In this document: one piece after another, positions 21,781 to 32,808 of the stretch | Numbering within the stretch: position 1 is the first letter of the stretch | Layout of the letters: each line of letters starts with the position of its first letter | From: Ehrlichia minasensis | GTDB lineage: Bacteria; Pseudomonadota; Alphaproteobacteria; Rickettsiales; Anaplasmataceae | Direction: 5' to 3' | NCBI GenBank assembly: GCA_000825765.1 | Contig: CDGH01000069.1 | Span: 1-64,000 of the forward strand | DNA: 64,000 nt | Notes under the pieces: generated by a model | Databases searched by the model: none | The model's input: only the letters and a program-made list of their open reading frames with translations | Told to the model about the DNA's origin: nothing | Position numbers and translations under genes: made by a program

Positions 21781-22047
21781 TTAAGAAACAGAGCTAACTT
21801 CTAGCACATCAACAAATGTTTTATTAAATACACCTTTCCTAAAGTGCACAAAACCTGATATTTTAGAAAAGATAGTATGATCTTTACCAATTCCAACATT
21901 CTTACCAGGATGATACTTTGTTCCTCTTTGACGTACAATAATGTTACCAGGAATAACTCTTTCACTTCCAAATTTCTTTACACCTAACCTTCTACCTCTC
22001 GAGTCCCGACCGTTACCGGAGCTACCACCAGATTTTTTCGTAGCCAT
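21781..22047 (-). CDS. rpmA: 50S ribosomal protein L27
   Basis: L27 lies at the peptidyl-transferase centre with its N-terminus reaching the tRNA ends. It has 88 residues. [18 protein letters not shown] followed by GVKKFG and the [18 protein letters not shown] segment are diagnostic. It lacks the N-terminal cleaved extension of Firmicutes. The ATG has a GGAG-type ribosome site. It follows rplU by 5 bp, the usual rplU-rpmA pair. Confidence 0.97.
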   Translation of the reverse strand: MATKKSGGSSGNGRDSRGRRLGVKKFGSERVIPGNIIVRQRGTKYHPGKNVGIGKDHTIFSKISGFVHFRKGVFNKTFVDVLEVSSVS

Positions 22048-22052
22048 AAATT

Positions 22053-22361
22053 TTACTCCATATTATTAATTTTAATAACACGCAAAACAGTCATGTACTG
22101 TCTATGACCATTTTTTCTTCTATAATTTTTACGACGTCTTTTCTTAAAAATCATTATTTTATCATTCCTACACTGCTCAAGAACTGACGCTGTAACAGTT
22201 GCATTCTGTGTAAAAACAATATTGTTATCCGCATTAGTTAACGCAATTACATTACTTAAAGTAACCTCTTCACCTACAGAAGCATTCAATTTTTCTATCT
22301 TTATAACATCTTGCTCTTTTACCTTATATTGTTTTCCACCGGTTTCAACAACAGCAAACAT
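22053..22361 (-). CDS. rplU: 50S ribosomal protein L21
   Basis: A large-subunit protein that binds 23S rRNA. The 102 residues begin [16 protein letters not shown] and end with the basic [17 protein letters not shown] segment typical of L21. It starts the rplU-rpmA operon, with tRNA-Ile downstream on the same strand and eno diverging upstream. Confidence 0.97.
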   Translation of the reverse strand: MFAVVETGGKQYKVKEQDVIKIEKLNASVGEEVTLSNVIALTNADNNIVFTQNATVTASVLEQCRNDKIMIFKKRRRKNYRRKNGHRQYMTVLRVIKINNME

Positions 22362-22550
22362 AACATATCTCTTAACGTTTAAATCAATTATTATTTTCAG
22401 TAATTCTGCTCAATATAATATAATATGTCAATAACATTGTTACTCTTTTTAATTAGTCAATACTGAGAATAAATTTACATTTTACATGAAAACCATTACT
22501 ATTTCTTCTGAAATTTTTTAATGTACTATCAAAAATAAAAAGGTAATACT

Positions 22551-23816
22551 GTGTCCAATATAATAATCAATAAAATACTGGCTAGACAAATTTTAGATAG
22601 CAGAGGATATCCTACTATTGAAGCAGAAATAACATTGTCAAACAACATAAAAGCAAAAGCTTGTGTACCTTCAGGAGCTTCAGTAGGAAAGTTTGAAGCA
22701 GTAGAATTACGAGATAACGATAAAAATTATTATAATGGTTATGGCGTAACAAAAGCAGTAAATATAATAAATTCGGAAATTGCACCACAAATTATAGGAA
22801 TGAATACTTTAAATCAAGAAAAAATAGACAATGCACTAATTAAAATAGATGGAACAGATAATAAATCTAGAATCGGAGCAAATTCAACACTTGCAGTATC
22901 ATTAGCAATTGCAAAAGCCGCAGCTTCAACATTAAATATTCCATTATATCAGTATTTAGGAGGAATTAATGCAAAAGTTCTTCCAACACCACTAATTAAT
23001 GTGATCAACGGCGGAATGCATGCAGATAATAACCTAGATTTTCAAGAATTTATGATTATTCCAAATGGAGCTGATAAATTTGAAGATGCAATTAGAATGT
23101 CAGCCGAAGTATTTTTTAAGTTAAAACAAACTCTTAAATCAAAGCAATATAATACAAGTGTAGGAGATGAAGGAGGATTTGCACCAAATATCAAAACTAA
23201 TACTGAAGTATTTGAAATAATCATAGATGCCATAGAAAAATCAGGATATAAAATGTATGAAGATTTCTCACTAGGATTAGATGTTGCTGCATCAACATTT
23301 TATAGAAACCAGAAATACAAATTTGCAGACCATGAATTTAGTACCCAGGAATTAGTAGAATATTATAAAAATATAATTTCACAATACCCTATTATATCAC
23401 TTGAAGATCCAATTGCAGAAGAAGATATAAATGGCTGGAAGTTAATAACACAAGAACTAGGCAATAAAATACAAATAGTCGGAGATGATCTATTCGTAAC
23501 AAACTGTAAACTAATTCAAAATGGAATTGAAAATAATTTAGCAAACGCAGTATTAATAAAACCAAATCAAATCGGAACATTAACGGAAGCTTTCAATGCC
23601 ATAAGGCTTGCCCAAAAAAATAATTATAATACAATAATATCTCACAGATCAGGTGAAACAGAAGATACTACTATTTCTCATATAGCTGTTGCAGCAAACT
23701 GTGGACAAATTAAAACTGGTTCTTTATCCAGGTCTGAACGTCTAGCAAAATATAATGAGCTATTGTATATAGAGCAATTATTGGGTATTTCAGCAATCTA
23801 CTATGGAGCATTATGA
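22551..23816 (+). CDS. eno: Enolase
   Basis: Interconverts 2-phosphoglycerate and phosphoenolpyruvate in the cytoplasm. In Ehrlichia it probably serves gluconeogenic-direction carbon flow, as glucose use is not expected (known biology, not seen here). The 421 residues start at GTG 22551, with AAGG about 8 bases upstream. Catalytic Glu207 is in GDEGGF and Lys337 in LIKPNQ. Metal ligands are Asp244, Glu285 (SLEDP) and Asp312 (GDDLF). SHRSGETED is at 364-372. Its stop overlaps the obgE start by four bases (ATGA), so the two are coupled. Confidence 0.97.
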   Translation: MSNIIINKILARQILDSRGYPTIEAEITLSNNIKAKACVPSGASVGKFEAVELRDNDKNYYNGYGVTKAVNIINSEIAPQIIGMNTLNQEKIDNALIKIDGTDNKSRIGANSTLAVSLAIAKAAASTLNIPLYQYLGGINAKVLPTPLINVINGGMHADNNLDFQEFMIIPNGADKFEDAIRMSAEVFFKLKQTLKSKQYNTSVGDEGGFAPNIKTNTEVFEIIIDAIEKSGYKMYEDFSLGLDVAASTFYRNQKYKFADHEFSTQELVEYYKNIISQYPIISLEDPIAEEDINGWKLITQELGNKIQIVGDDLFVTNCKLIQNGIENNLANAVLIKPNQIGTLTEAFNAIRLAQKNNYNTIISHRSGETEDTTISHIAVAANCGQIKTGSLSRSERLAKYNELLYIEQLLGISAIYYGAL

Positions 23817-24835
23817 GCTTTATTGATGAAGCAAAAATCTATTTGAAAGCAGGAAACGGTGGAGATGGTTGTAGCAGCTTCCGTCGTGAAAAATTCATTG
23901 AATTTGGTGGACCTGATGGTGGCAATGGTGGAAATGGTGGTAATATTATTTTCTATACAAGTCATCACATTAATACATTATTATACTTTAAATATAAACA
24001 ACATATAAAAGCAGAAAATGGAAATCCAGGCTCTAGTAAAAAGAAATCTGGATCATCTGGTAAAGATGTTATGATAAAAGTTCCTATAGGAACTCAATTA
24101 TATGACGAAGATGATATATTAATTATTGATCTCAATGAGGAAAATCAAAAATTTACAGCAGCATATGGAGGTAAAGGTGGAACAGGTAACGCTAATTATA
24201 AAACATCTACCAATAGAGCCCCTAGACACTTTACTTTTGGAGAAAAAGGAGAAGAAAAGTACATTATATTAAAATTAAAAATTATTTCAGATGTAGGAAT
24301 CATAGGGTTACCAAATGCAGGAAAATCAAGTTTTCTAGCATCATGCACTAATTCAAAGACAAAAATTGCTGACTATCCATTTACAACATTGGAACCACAT
24401 TTAGGAGTAGCATTTATAGATAACACAGAATTAGTACTAGCTGATATACCAGGATTAATACCTGGAGCACATTTAGGTCATGGTATAGGTGATAAGTTTT
24501 TAAAACACATTGAAAGATGTTCTATTTTACTACACATTATAGATTGTACTTTAGATAATATAATAGACTCATATGAATGCATTAGAAAAGAGTTATCGTT
24601 CTACAATAAAGAATTATCTAATAAAACAGAGCTCATAGTATTAAATAAAAGTGACTTATTAGATAAAAAAGAAATTAATCAAAAAAAGCAAATACTATCA
24701 AGCCATACTAAAAAAGAGATATTTATATCATCCATAAAAGATAATCGATACCCTATTTTATCTACTTTAATTAAACAAATACATAAAAAGGACGTCAATA
24801 CACAACAAAAAATATACGATCCATTCAACATATAA
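23813..24835 (+). CDS. obgE: GTPase Obg/CgtA
   Basis: An essential GTPase of late 50S ribosome assembly and growth control. It has 340 residues. The Gly-rich Obg fold fills residues 1-158 ([27 protein letters not shown]). The G domain has G1 GLPNAGKS (165-172), YPFTT (188-192), G3 DIPG (211-214) and G4 NKSD (278-281). The acidic C-terminal extension of E. coli ObgE is absent, as in many bacteria. It starts inside the eno stop codon. Confidence 0.96.
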   Translation: MSFIDEAKIYLKAGNGGDGCSSFRREKFIEFGGPDGGNGGNGGNIIFYTSHHINTLLYFKYKQHIKAENGNPGSSKKKSGSSGKDVMIKVPIGTQLYDEDDILIIDLNEENQKFTAAYGGKGGTGNANYKTSTNRAPRHFTFGEKGEEKYIILKLKIISDVGIIGLPNAGKSSFLASCTNSKTKIADYPFTTLEPHLGVAFIDNTELVLADIPGLIPGAHLGHGIGDKFLKHIERCSILLHIIDCTLDNIIDSYECIRKELSFYNKELSNKTELIVLNKSDLLDKKEINQKKQILSSHTKKEIFISSIKDNRYPILSTLIKQIHKKDVNTQQKIYDPFNI

Positions 24836-25422
24836 CAACACTCTTATTCCTAAATTGATAGAAATTGCTCTATTATTAATTAACTACTGAGATGTTGTCA
24901 GAAACAGAATTAGTAATTCAATGAAAGTTAGCAATAGAAAATTTTAATAACCATTGTAGCAATATTGTAATAGAATTCCAAAAAAAAAAAAAAAAAAGAT
25001 GTAGATTAGAATAAGTAATACAGATAGATTTAAAAAATAAGAGAGAAAAACAATATTTTAAGTTTTATATTTAAATCAATTTAAAATGTATATATTTCAC
25101 TAAATTTACAATAAAAAATAAAAATTTATAATTACAATACGTATTACCAAAACTACTTTAAATAATTAGCATATTAAATATTTTATAAAAAATTAACATT
25201 CAAAAGCTGAATCACAAAATATAAATTCATCATACCTTTATTATCAATAAACATATTAATATAAAAAGTCACCTAAAACATAAATAACTTTTTGTAAAAC
25301 ACTCAAGTTATATTTAATTATTAATTTACTAATTTTAGGAAATAAGTCTTCTATTATCAAATCAAAAAACATCTGCAAAATAATAAATAAAAGTACATAA
25401 TTATCAAGAATTAAACAACATT
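24836..25422. other. 587-bp convergent spacer with an A18 tract
   Basis: It lies between the converging obgE and rsmH genes. No gene or convincing terminator. A run of 18 A occupies 24980-24997. Confidence 0.6.
24980..24997. repeat. Homopolymer A18
   Basis: Eighteen consecutive A in non-coding DNA between converging genes. Slippage-prone, with no evident role. Confidence 0.95.
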
Positions 25423-26319
25423 TTATATCTTTAATATAGCTCTCAATTTTGCAGATCTAGATCTAGGATTATTTAATATTTCTTCAAAGCTTGGTCTTAT
25501 TATTTTTTTATTAATTAGCTGAAATCCTGTATTTAATTTCAATGCAATTTTACCACTGCATAATGATTTAAATATCACTTTTACAATTCTATCTTCCAAA
25601 GAATGGAAAGAAACTACTATTATTTTACCACCTGGACGCAATAGATCAGCAGCACATATTATTCCCTGTTCCAATTCTTCCAATTCTTTATTAACCCATA
25701 TTCTAATTGCCTGAAATGTTCTTGTTGCAGGGTCAATATCATGGTTTTTACTACGTGATATAACAGATCTAACTATAGATGCAAGTTCACTTGTAGTTTT
25801 AATTACTTTTCTTTTTCTGAAATTAATAATAGCTTTTGCGATCTTACGAGAATACTTTTCACCGCTATATTGATATATAACGTTAGCTATATCTTGTTCA
25901 GAAGCTGTATTTACAAATACTGATGCATCTATACTGTCCATAGAAGTATTCATTCTCATATCAAGAGGACCATTTTTAGAAAAAGAAAATCCACGATTAG
26001 CATCATCTAATTGCATAGAAGAAACACCTATATCAAATACTACACCATCAACTTTTTCCAGTTGAGCCTCACATAACACTTGTTTCATTTTACTAAATTT
26101 ATTAATCCAAAAATGTATTCTATTTGGAAAATTATTAGCCAATTCTTCATAGAAAATACTAGTATGCTTATCCTGATCAATAGCATAAACCTTACAGTTT
26201 GCAAAATTCAAAATTGCTTTAGTATATCCTCCTGCTCCAAATGTTGCATCAACATATATTTTTCCATCCTGTGGATGTAATATTTCTAACATCTCTTTCA
26301 ATAAAACTGGAGTATGCAT
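25423..26319 (-). CDS. rsmH: 16S rRNA (cytosine-1402 N4)-methyltransferase
   Basis: SAM-dependent methylation of C1402 in the decoding centre. It has 298 residues. The SAM site is VDATFGAGGYT (about 24-34), followed by GVSSMQLDDANRGFSF and the DMRM segment. VSFHSLEDR and the ending RSRSAKLRA are also diagnostic. In many bacteria mraW sits in the dcw division cluster; here it is alone. Upstream 290 bp to the next gene are empty. Confidence 0.96.
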   Translation of the reverse strand: MHTPVLLKEMLEILHPQDGKIYVDATFGAGGYTKAILNFANCKVYAIDQDKHTSIFYEELANNFPNRIHFWINKFSKMKQVLCEAQLEKVDGVVFDIGVSSMQLDDANRGFSFSKNGPLDMRMNTSMDSIDASVFVNTASEQDIANVIYQYSGEKYSRKIAKAIINFRKRKVIKTTSELASIVRSVISRSKNHDIDPATRTFQAIRIWVNKELEELEQGIICAADLLRPGGKIIVVSFHSLEDRIVKVIFKSLCSGKIALKLNTGFQLINKKIIRPSFEEILNNPRSRSAKLRAILKI

Positions 26320-26609
26320 ATCTAATTTTTCTCACAAATTACATTCTATAAATCTTTTAACACAATAGATCACTTTTTACCATGTATTCTAGCCATATAT
26401 CAATTAAATTATTAATTAATGACTATATTATCTTGTATTTCTTATTTAAACATAAGAGATACAATACACTAACAAAGAATAATAAACTCACTAAGCACAA
26501 GAAGTAAAATCACAGAATCCAAAAAATAATTAAACTGAAATTCAATATATTAATAACAATATATAAAACTTTAGATTAAGTCATAACACAAAATCAATAT
26601 AAAAATATT

Positions 26610-27131
26610 TCAATATTTATTTTCATAAATATTCTTTTCAGTAATTACAGCATCTAAAGTTTGATCATGGCTTTCAGTAGGTACTAAATCACATAGTTGT
26701 ATATCATACCCAACTCCTATAACTTTACAATTTGGTCTTAATGTAGAAATTGTATTATCATAATATCCACCTCCAAAACCCAATCTATTTAATTTTTTAT
26801 CAAATGCAATAAGTGGTACTATTAATATATTTGGAACAACAATATTAGCTGTATTTAATTGATAAAACAACAATACTTTACTATTTTCATTTACTACAGG
26901 AATTCCTACTATACATTTCTGTCCTATTAAATAATTCATTAATGGTAAGACATCAATTTCACCATCTATAGGCATGTATCCAGAAACGACAGATGCTTTT
27001 TCCATTATTATAAAATCAATATAATTCTTTAATAAAGAATCAGAAGCTTCTTTTCTATTTTGTACTTCTTTTCTTAATTTTCTATATTTTTTACGCAATT
27101 CAATTTTTTGTCTTTTAATATCATCAACCAT
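26610..27131 (-). CDS. 5-formyltetrahydrofolate cyclo-ligase family protein
   Basis: Uses ATP to convert 5-formyl-THF to 5,10-methenyl-THF, returning it to the folate pool. The 173 residues start with a highly basic helix (KRQKIELRKKYRKLRKE) that carries part of the ATP site. PIDGEIDVLPLM and the signature RLGFGGGYYD follow. It starts 4 bp after the rsmE stop, so they form an operon together with bcp upstream. Confidence 0.92.
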   Translation of the reverse strand: MVDDIKRQKIELRKKYRKLRKEVQNRKEASDSLLKNYIDFIIMEKASVVSGYMPIDGEIDVLPLMNYLIGQKCIVGIPVVNENSKVLLFYQLNTANIVVPNILIVPLIAFDKKLNRLGFGGGYYDNTISTLRPNCKVIGVGYDIQLCDLVPTESHDQTLDAVITEKNIYENKY

Positions 27132-27135
27132 CTAT

Positions 27136-27855
27136 TTAATTTGCATTATAATACTCATTAACATAAGCTAATGCACTAACAACTGCTGTGTCAACTTTTA
27201 GTATCCTCGTACCTAAAGATAAACCATCACAAAAACTATATGCAAAATTTAACTCATCACTTGAAAAACCACCTTCCGGACCTATGATAATATAAATATT
27301 ATCTTTATTTTTTAAAATCTTTGACGGATGATTACCTTTACCGGTTTCATCACAAATTATAAAATTGTTATCATTAGTCTTCAATTTTCTTAAATCAACA
27401 AAACTAATAGGAGATAAAATATCTGGTATATCAAGTCTTTCACATTGTTCAGCAGCTTCAATAGCCCACTTTCTGCATCTATCTAAATTTATATTACTAG
27501 TTGCTATATGTTTTGTGTAAACAGGCTGCATAAGAGTTACACCCATTTCCGTCGCTTGCCTAACAACATTTTGTAATGCAGTATTTTTGACAATAGCAAA
27601 GCACAACACTAGGCATTTGGTTGCAACTTGCTCTCTAACTAGTTCATTTACAATAATTTTAGCATTGTTAGATACTTCAAATATTTCACCAATCCATTCA
27701 CCATCCTTACCATTAAATAGCTTGATCTCATCTAAATTTGCAGCTCGCATTACATTGCATACATAGTGAGAAGCAAGCTTATCCAATGTTACAACAGAAG
27801 ATTTATTAAGAGTACAAGTTACATATAATCTAATATTCAGACTTCTTTTTTTCAT
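27136..27855 (-). CDS. rsmE: 16S rRNA (uracil-1498 N3)-methyltransferase
   Basis: SPOUT-class methyltransferase acting on U1498 of 16S rRNA. It has 239 residues. The N-terminal PUA-like part contains HYVCNVMRA and FNGKDGEW. The C-terminal knot has IIGPEGGFSSDE and the SAM-binding LGTRILKVDTA. ATEMGV.LMQPV and CERLDIP are also family-typical. It is between bcp and the formyl-THF cyclo-ligase, 14 bp after bcp. Confidence 0.95.
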   Translation of the reverse strand: MKKRSLNIRLYVTCTLNKSSVVTLDKLASHYVCNVMRAANLDEIKLFNGKDGEWIGEIFEVSNNAKIIVNELVREQVATKCLVLCFAIVKNTALQNVVRQATEMGVTLMQPVYTKHIATSNINLDRCRKWAIEAAEQCERLDIPDILSPISFVDLRKLKTNDNNFIICDETGKGNHPSKILKNKDNIYIIIGPEGGFSSDELNFAYSFCDGLSLGTRILKVDTAVVSALAYVNEYYNAN

Positions 27856-27869
27856 TATTAATTAGAGAA

Positions 27870-28313
27870 TTACATTATTTCCCTTATTATCTCAAGAACG
27901 TTATCAACATGTCCATTTACTTTTACATTTCTCCAAATTTTTCTTATTTTGCCATTCTTATCTATTAAAAATGTTGAACGTTCTATACCCATATAAGATT
28001 TTCCAAACATATTCTTTTCTACCCAAGTACCATACTGTTTCGACAATTCCGATCCTTCATCAGATATTAATTCAAACAGTATATTATGCTTTCTCTTAAA
28101 ATTGTCATGAGATTTCTCATTATCTTTGGATACACCAATTATAACAGTATTCAAATCAACAAAATCATCCATTGCATTTTGAAAATCCCGTGCTTCTTTA
28201 GTACAGCCTGGAGTATCATCTTTCGGATAAAAATACAATATTATATTCTTATCACCTTTATAGGTATCAAGACTTTTAAAATATGGAGCATCATCTCCTA
28301 TTTCTACTGTCAT
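27870..28313 (-). CDS. bcp: Thioredoxin-dependent peroxiredoxin, BCP/PrxQ type, single cysteine
   Basis: Reduces hydrogen peroxide and organic peroxides, and would help an intracellular bacterium facing host oxidants. The 147 residues contain YFYPKDDTPGCTKEARDF with peroxidatic Cys37. E. coli BCP has a resolving Cys five residues later; here that residue is Arg42, and the protein contains no other cysteine at all. It must therefore work as a 1-Cys enzyme with an external thiol partner. A strong ribosome site (GAGGAG, 4 bases before ATG) suggests good expression. It is the first gene of the bcp-rsmE-cyclo-ligase group. Confidence 0.95.
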   Translation of the reverse strand: MTVEIGDDAPYFKSLDTYKGDKNIILYFYPKDDTPGCTKEARDFQNAMDDFVDLNTVIIGVSKDNEKSHDNFKRKHNILFELISDEGSELSKQYGTWVEKNMFGKSYMGIERSTFLIDKNGKIRKIWRNVKVNGHVDNVLEIIREIM

Positions 28314-28454
28314 AAACTCCTCAACGTAAATTTTTTAAAACAATGCTATGAATATTAATAAGAGTCAATAATTTTTACATAATTTTATACAACTGTGATT
28401 GCAGCTTGGATAAATATGTGTATAGTAAAATATCTATGTTTGACAATAAACACT

Positions 28455-31400
28455 ATGACAGAACACTATTCACAATTAACAGGAGAACCTGATTTCCCAT
28501 CAATAGAAGAAAATGTTTTAAAGTTTTGGAAAGAAAACAATATTTTTAAAAAATCTGTAGATAACAGAGATGAAAATAAAAGATTTATCTTTTACGATGG
28601 ACCACCTTTTGCAAATGGGTTACCTCATTACGGACATTTACTAACTGGATTTATTAAAGATACTGTAGCTCGTTACAAAACAATGGCTGGATTTAAAGTA
28701 GAAAGAAGATTTGGATGGGATTGTCATGGATTACCTGCTGAAATGCTGTCAGAAAAAGAATTAGGAATTTCAGGAAAGCTAGCAATAGAAAAATTTGGTA
28801 TAGAAAAATTTAACAATCATTGCCGCAATTCTGTAATGAAATTCTCAAAAGAATGGAAACAATACGTAGACAGACAAGCAAGATGGGTAGATTTTGAAAA
28901 CGACTATAAAACAATGAATCCATCTTTTATGGAATCAATAATATGGTCATTTCATGAATTATGGAATAAAGGACTAATATATGAATCTATAAAAATTGTA
29001 CCATACAGTTGGGCATGCCAAACACCTTTATCAAATTTTGAAACCAGAATGGATAATGCTTATAGAGAAAAAACCAGTAAAACTGTTACTTTAGCATTTG
29101 AATTATTAGAAAATCCAAAGTTTATCACAACAGAAAATGTAAAAACTTACAAAATGCTAGTTTGGACTACTACTCCATGGACTCTACCATGTAATCTTGC
29201 TTTAGCCATCAGTAAAAATATTAAATACTGTGGAGCCATTATTAACCATGAGATGTTTATTTTTGCTCAAGGATATTTAAAAATCTTTCAAGAGTATTGC
29301 AAAAAAAATAAGATCGAGTATCAATTATATAATAAAGATATTTCATATGTTAATTTAGAAGGTTTGTATTATGAACCTATATTTAAATACTTTGCTGATG
29401 TAAAGAATGCATTTAAAATTTTAACAGCAGACTTTGTAGTAGAGGGAGAAGGTACTGGCATAGTGCATATTGCACCAGGATTCGGAGAAGATGATTTCAT
29501 ATTATGTAAAATGCAAGATATTCCACATATTGATGGAGATACATCTAATTTATTATCAATTATTTGTCCAATAGATGACGGAGCAAAGTTTACTGACAAG
29601 ATATCAGATTTTAAAAACATGCACGTATTTGACACAAACGATCAAATCATTAACATCTTAAAACAAAAAAACCTTTGTTTTAAGACAGATGAACATTTAC
29701 ATAACTATCCACATTGTTGGCGCACAGATACTCCACTGATATACAGAGCAATGTCGTCTTGGTATGTCGAGGTTACAAAAATAAAAGATAAAATGATAGA
29801 GATTAACAAAACAGTAAATTGGATACCTAATCATATTCGTAATGGACAATTCGGCAAATGGCTAGAAAATGCTAAAGATTGGGCAATATCACGTAACAGA
29901 TTTTGGGGTACCCCTTTACCAGTATGGAAATCAGATAATCCTAACTATCCAAGAATCGACGTATATGGATCAATAAGAAAAGTATTTGACAATGTTAAGG
30001 CATTAGAGGAAGATTTTGATATATCATCTCTCAATGACTTACATCGTCCATATATTGATAATTTAGTACGTCCTAATCCAGATGATCCAACTGGAAAATC
30101 AATGATGAGACGTGTCAATGACGTATTTGATTGCTGGTTTGAATCTGGATCAATGCCATACGCACAACTTCACTATCCATTTGAAAATAAAGAGTTTTTT
30201 GAAAATTATTTTCCAGCAGATTTTATCACTGAATATATAGCACAAACTAGAGGATGGTTTTATACATTATTCATATTATCCACAGCATTATTCAATAAAC
30301 CACCATTCATAAACTGTATATGTCACGGCGTAGTATTAGATACACAAGGACAAAAATTATCAAAAAGACTTAATAATTATGCTGATCCAATGGAAATATT
30401 CAATCAATATGGTTCTGATGCCATGCGATTTCTAATGCTATCTCATACTGTATTATACGGTGGAGATTTGCTATTAGATAAAGAAGGAGTCATGATAAAA
30501 GATGTACTACGTAATGTAATAAAACCAATATGGAATAGCTACAACTTTTTTACTATATATGCTAATATAGACCATATAAAAGCAGAAATAATTACAGATC
30601 TCAACGGATTAACTAACATTATGGATAGATACATAATATGTGAATGTATCAGTACAATACATTCCATATTTAACGCTATGGAAGAACTAGATCAATGTTC
30701 TAATAATTTTGGATACAATATAAAATTAGCATGTAATAACATTACTAAATTTTTTGAAACATTAAATAACTGGTATATAAGAAGATGTAGAAGCAGATTT
30801 TGGTCATCAGAAATAACACAAGATAAGCAAGAAGCTTATAACACACTATATACTGTTATATACTATATGATAAAAGTTTCTGCACCATTTTTACCTATCA
30901 TCACTGAAGCAATTTGGCAAAGATTAAACTTTCAAAAGGAAGAATCTGTACATTTATCATCACTACCAAACATAAGTAACTTCATATTAAACAATGAAGA
31001 TAAACAAAATGTTCAATACATGAAATTAGTAACGTGTATATGTAATTATGTATTATCCATTAGGAGTACTCATAATATTAGAATTAGACAACCTCTTAAT
31101 AAAATAGTAATATACAGTCATAATTGCCCAGATTTACTAAATTTACCAGTAGAATATCAAAACATTTTATTAGAAGAAATAAATGTAAAAAGTATATCAT
31201 TCAAATCTGATATATCTGACATAGCATCATTTCAACTAAAATTAAGTTTTCCAGAACTTGGCAAAAGAATACCAGACAAAGTTAAACGTTTAATATCTTT
31301 ATTAAAAAATGATCAATGGAAAATACTAGAAAATAACAAACTGTTACTTGGCACAATAGAAGCAGAACATTATATCATAAATCATAATGAATACACTTTA

Positions 31401-31778
31401 ACTCTCAAAGTCCACAATGATTTTGCCTGTACTATCAACTTAGATCAACATCTACTTGGCGTAGTATTACTAGATCATGAACTCTCTAATGAGTTAATAA
31501 TGGAAGGTATCGCAAGAGACATAATAAGAATAATACAACATTCTAGAAAAGATAATAAACTTAACATTTCTGATAAAATAGATGTCGTTATACACACTAA
31601 AGATAATATAGTGAAAGATTCTATTAAAATATGGTCTCAATACATAATTCAACAAACTTTATCTATATCATTCTCTATACATGAAGAAATTTTAGACATT
31701 AAGAACATCAACGAGTATTACAAAACTACAATGAAAGACAAAGAAGTATCCGTATTTCTAAAAAAATCGCATATTTAA
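28455..31778 (+). CDS. ileS: Isoleucyl-tRNA synthetase, type 2 (eukaryote-like)
   Basis: Charges tRNA-Ile and edits valine. I take the ATG at 28455 (MTEHYSQL), giving 1107 residues; an in-frame ATG at 28395 would add 20 residues without family resemblance. The HIGH-type motif is PHYGH (57-61 from this start) in GPPFANGLPHYGH, and the KMSKS-type motif is KLSKR near base 30355. WTTTPWTLPCN marks the editing domain. The length, the KLSKR form and the lack of a C-terminal zinc finger identify the eukaryote-like class, which includes mupirocin-resistant enzymes and is known from Rickettsiales. Confidence 0.96.
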   Translation: MTEHYSQLTGEPDFPSIEENVLKFWKENNIFKKSVDNRDENKRFIFYDGPPFANGLPHYGHLLTGFIKDTVARYKTMAGFKVERRFGWDCHGLPAEMLSEKELGISGKLAIEKFGIEKFNNHCRNSVMKFSKEWKQYVDRQARWVDFENDYKTMNPSFMESIIWSFHELWNKGLIYESIKIVPYSWACQTPLSNFETRMDNAYREKTSKTVTLAFELLENPKFITTENVKTYKMLVWTTTPWTLPCNLALAISKNIKYCGAIINHEMFIFAQGYLKIFQEYCKKNKIEYQLYNKDISYVNLEGLYYEPIFKYFADVKNAFKILTADFVVEGEGTGIVHIAPGFGEDDFILCKMQDIPHIDGDTSNLLSIICPIDDGAKFTDKISDFKNMHVFDTNDQIINILKQKNLCFKTDEHLHNYPHCWRTDTPLIYRAMSSWYVEVTKIKDKMIEINKTVNWIPNHIRNGQFGKWLENAKDWAISRNRFWGTPLPVWKSDNPNYPRIDVYGSIRKVFDNVKALEEDFDISSLNDLHRPYIDNLVRPNPDDPTGKSMMRRVNDVFDCWFESGSMPYAQLHYPFENKEFFENYFPADFITEYIAQTRGWFYTLFILSTALFNKPPFINCICHGVVLDTQGQKLSKRLNNYADPMEIFNQYGSDAMRFLMLSHTVLYGGDLLLDKEGVMIKDVLRNVIKPIWNSYNFFTIYANIDHIKAEIITDLNGLTNIMDRYIICECISTIHSIFNAMEELDQCSNNFGYNIKLACNNITKFFETLNNWYIRRCRSRFWSSEITQDKQEAYNTLYTVIYYMIKVSAPFLPIITEAIWQRLNFQKEESVHLSSLPNISNFILNNEDKQNVQYMKLVTCICNYVLSIRSTHNIRIRQPLNKIVIYSHNCPDLLNLPVEYQNILLEEINVKSISFKSDISDIASFQLKLSFPELGKRIPDKVKRLISLLKNDQWKILENNKLLLGTIEAEHYIINHNEYTLTLKVHNDFACTINLDQHLLGVVLLDHELSNELIMEGIARDIIRIIQHSRKDNKLNISDKIDVVIHTKDNIVKDSIKIWSQYIIQQTLSISFSIHEEILDIKNINEYYKTTMKDKEVSVFLKKSHI

Positions 31779-31929
31779 AACATATTACATTTATAAACTA
31801 AAATTCATCTAAAATACAATTTAAGAATTTTATTTACAATTTTAACAAACTAAAATTTTCATAATAGTTAATATATATTTAAATACATTACTCAGATACC
31901 GATAATAAAATTGCTAATCACAGCTTTAA

Positions 31930-32480
31930 AAATATTTTATTTTTTTGAATGCAATATATTAATCTTTTCATAACAATCATTAGTATTTTGTTCTGATACC
32001 ACTACACTTTTTTAGTAACTCACACATCAAACTATACTTTTTTCTACAACTGGCTTATTAGGTAATTTCTATAATACCTAAAACAGCACACCGTACAGAA
32101 CAACAGGTATACCACACAAAGACCTCGCTACGATGTTTATAATTACTATGATCATATACCCCACTTGATACTGATAGAAGAAATATTTTCTGTTTACTAC
32201 ACACTATAGACAATGTCATCATCACTATAATATTTTATTACTATTCTGATGTTGTAACACTCTTCTTAGCAACACCAGAGAGCTAAACTCTCACTTCATT
32301 CTACAAATTGTTCAATATGTGATGACAATACACCTAAAGGCACAGCTTTTTCAACAGCAGATACATCAGACTAAGCATTTATATTAGATTTCTAATAATT
32401 CATTTACGATTGCACAATGTTCAGAAGATACAATCTTAACGATAGGTAGTTAATATTTTTTATCTTTCATACCAACAGCA
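31930..32480 (-). pseudogene. Unidentified decayed coding region
   Basis: This stretch is less A+T-rich than its surroundings. On the minus strand it gives scattered protein-like runs such as VKIVSSEHCAIVNELLEI and AVEKAVPLGVLSSHIEQFVE, broken by frequent stops. Two segments, around 31995-32060 and 32240-32285, look related (VAKKSVTTSE and a KSVVVSEQNT-like piece), so the dead gene may have carried repeats. I cannot assign a family. It lies beside the inverted DUF3023/nuoJ duplication. Confidence 0.4.
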
Positions 32481-32539
32481 TTACTTTCTTATCATCACTA
32501 CCACAATATTCGTTCCGCTGTAGAAACATATATACGTTA

Positions 32540-32690
32540 AAATATAGAAATTTTCAAACAGTATAAACATTTTTGATTTTTTTCAATAACAGGATGGTAG
32601 TTCCTTTATTACAAATGTAAACGTACTGTTTTAAGCCCAATTAATGTAGATCATTTTAGGCAATATTCGTTATGTAATGACTCTTACTTA
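32540..32690 (+). pseudogene. 3' fragment of DUF3023 paralog 2 (inverted copy)
   Basis: It aligns base by base with the last third of the gene at 8964-9539: the GATTTTTTCAAT segment for the FFND block, ATTACAAATGTAA, TTTAAG..AATTA.TGTAGAT and the end TGACTCTTACTTA. It has lost frame and stop. It sits directly upstream of the intact copy at 32809, in the same relative order as paralog 2 and paralog 1 in the main array. Confidence 0.75.
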
Positions 32691-32746
32691 TGTTACATTG
32701 GTTAAAATAAATTTTAACTATAAAATCTTAATAATATTAGTAAAAA

Positions 32747-32776
32747 TTGACAATATCAATACAGTAATGATATACT
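32747..32776 (+). promoter_or_regulatory. Promoter of the isolated DUF3023 gene
   Basis: TTGACA (32747-32752), 18 bp, TATACT (32771-32776), then 32 bp to the ATG. It is the duplicate of the paralog 1 promoter at 8898-8927 and has a better -10 box. The palindrome ATTGA-N5-TCAAT (32746-32760) is kept. Confidence 0.65.
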
Positions 32777-32808
32777 ATGCATAGTGTTTGTAAAATAATT
32801 AAAACATA

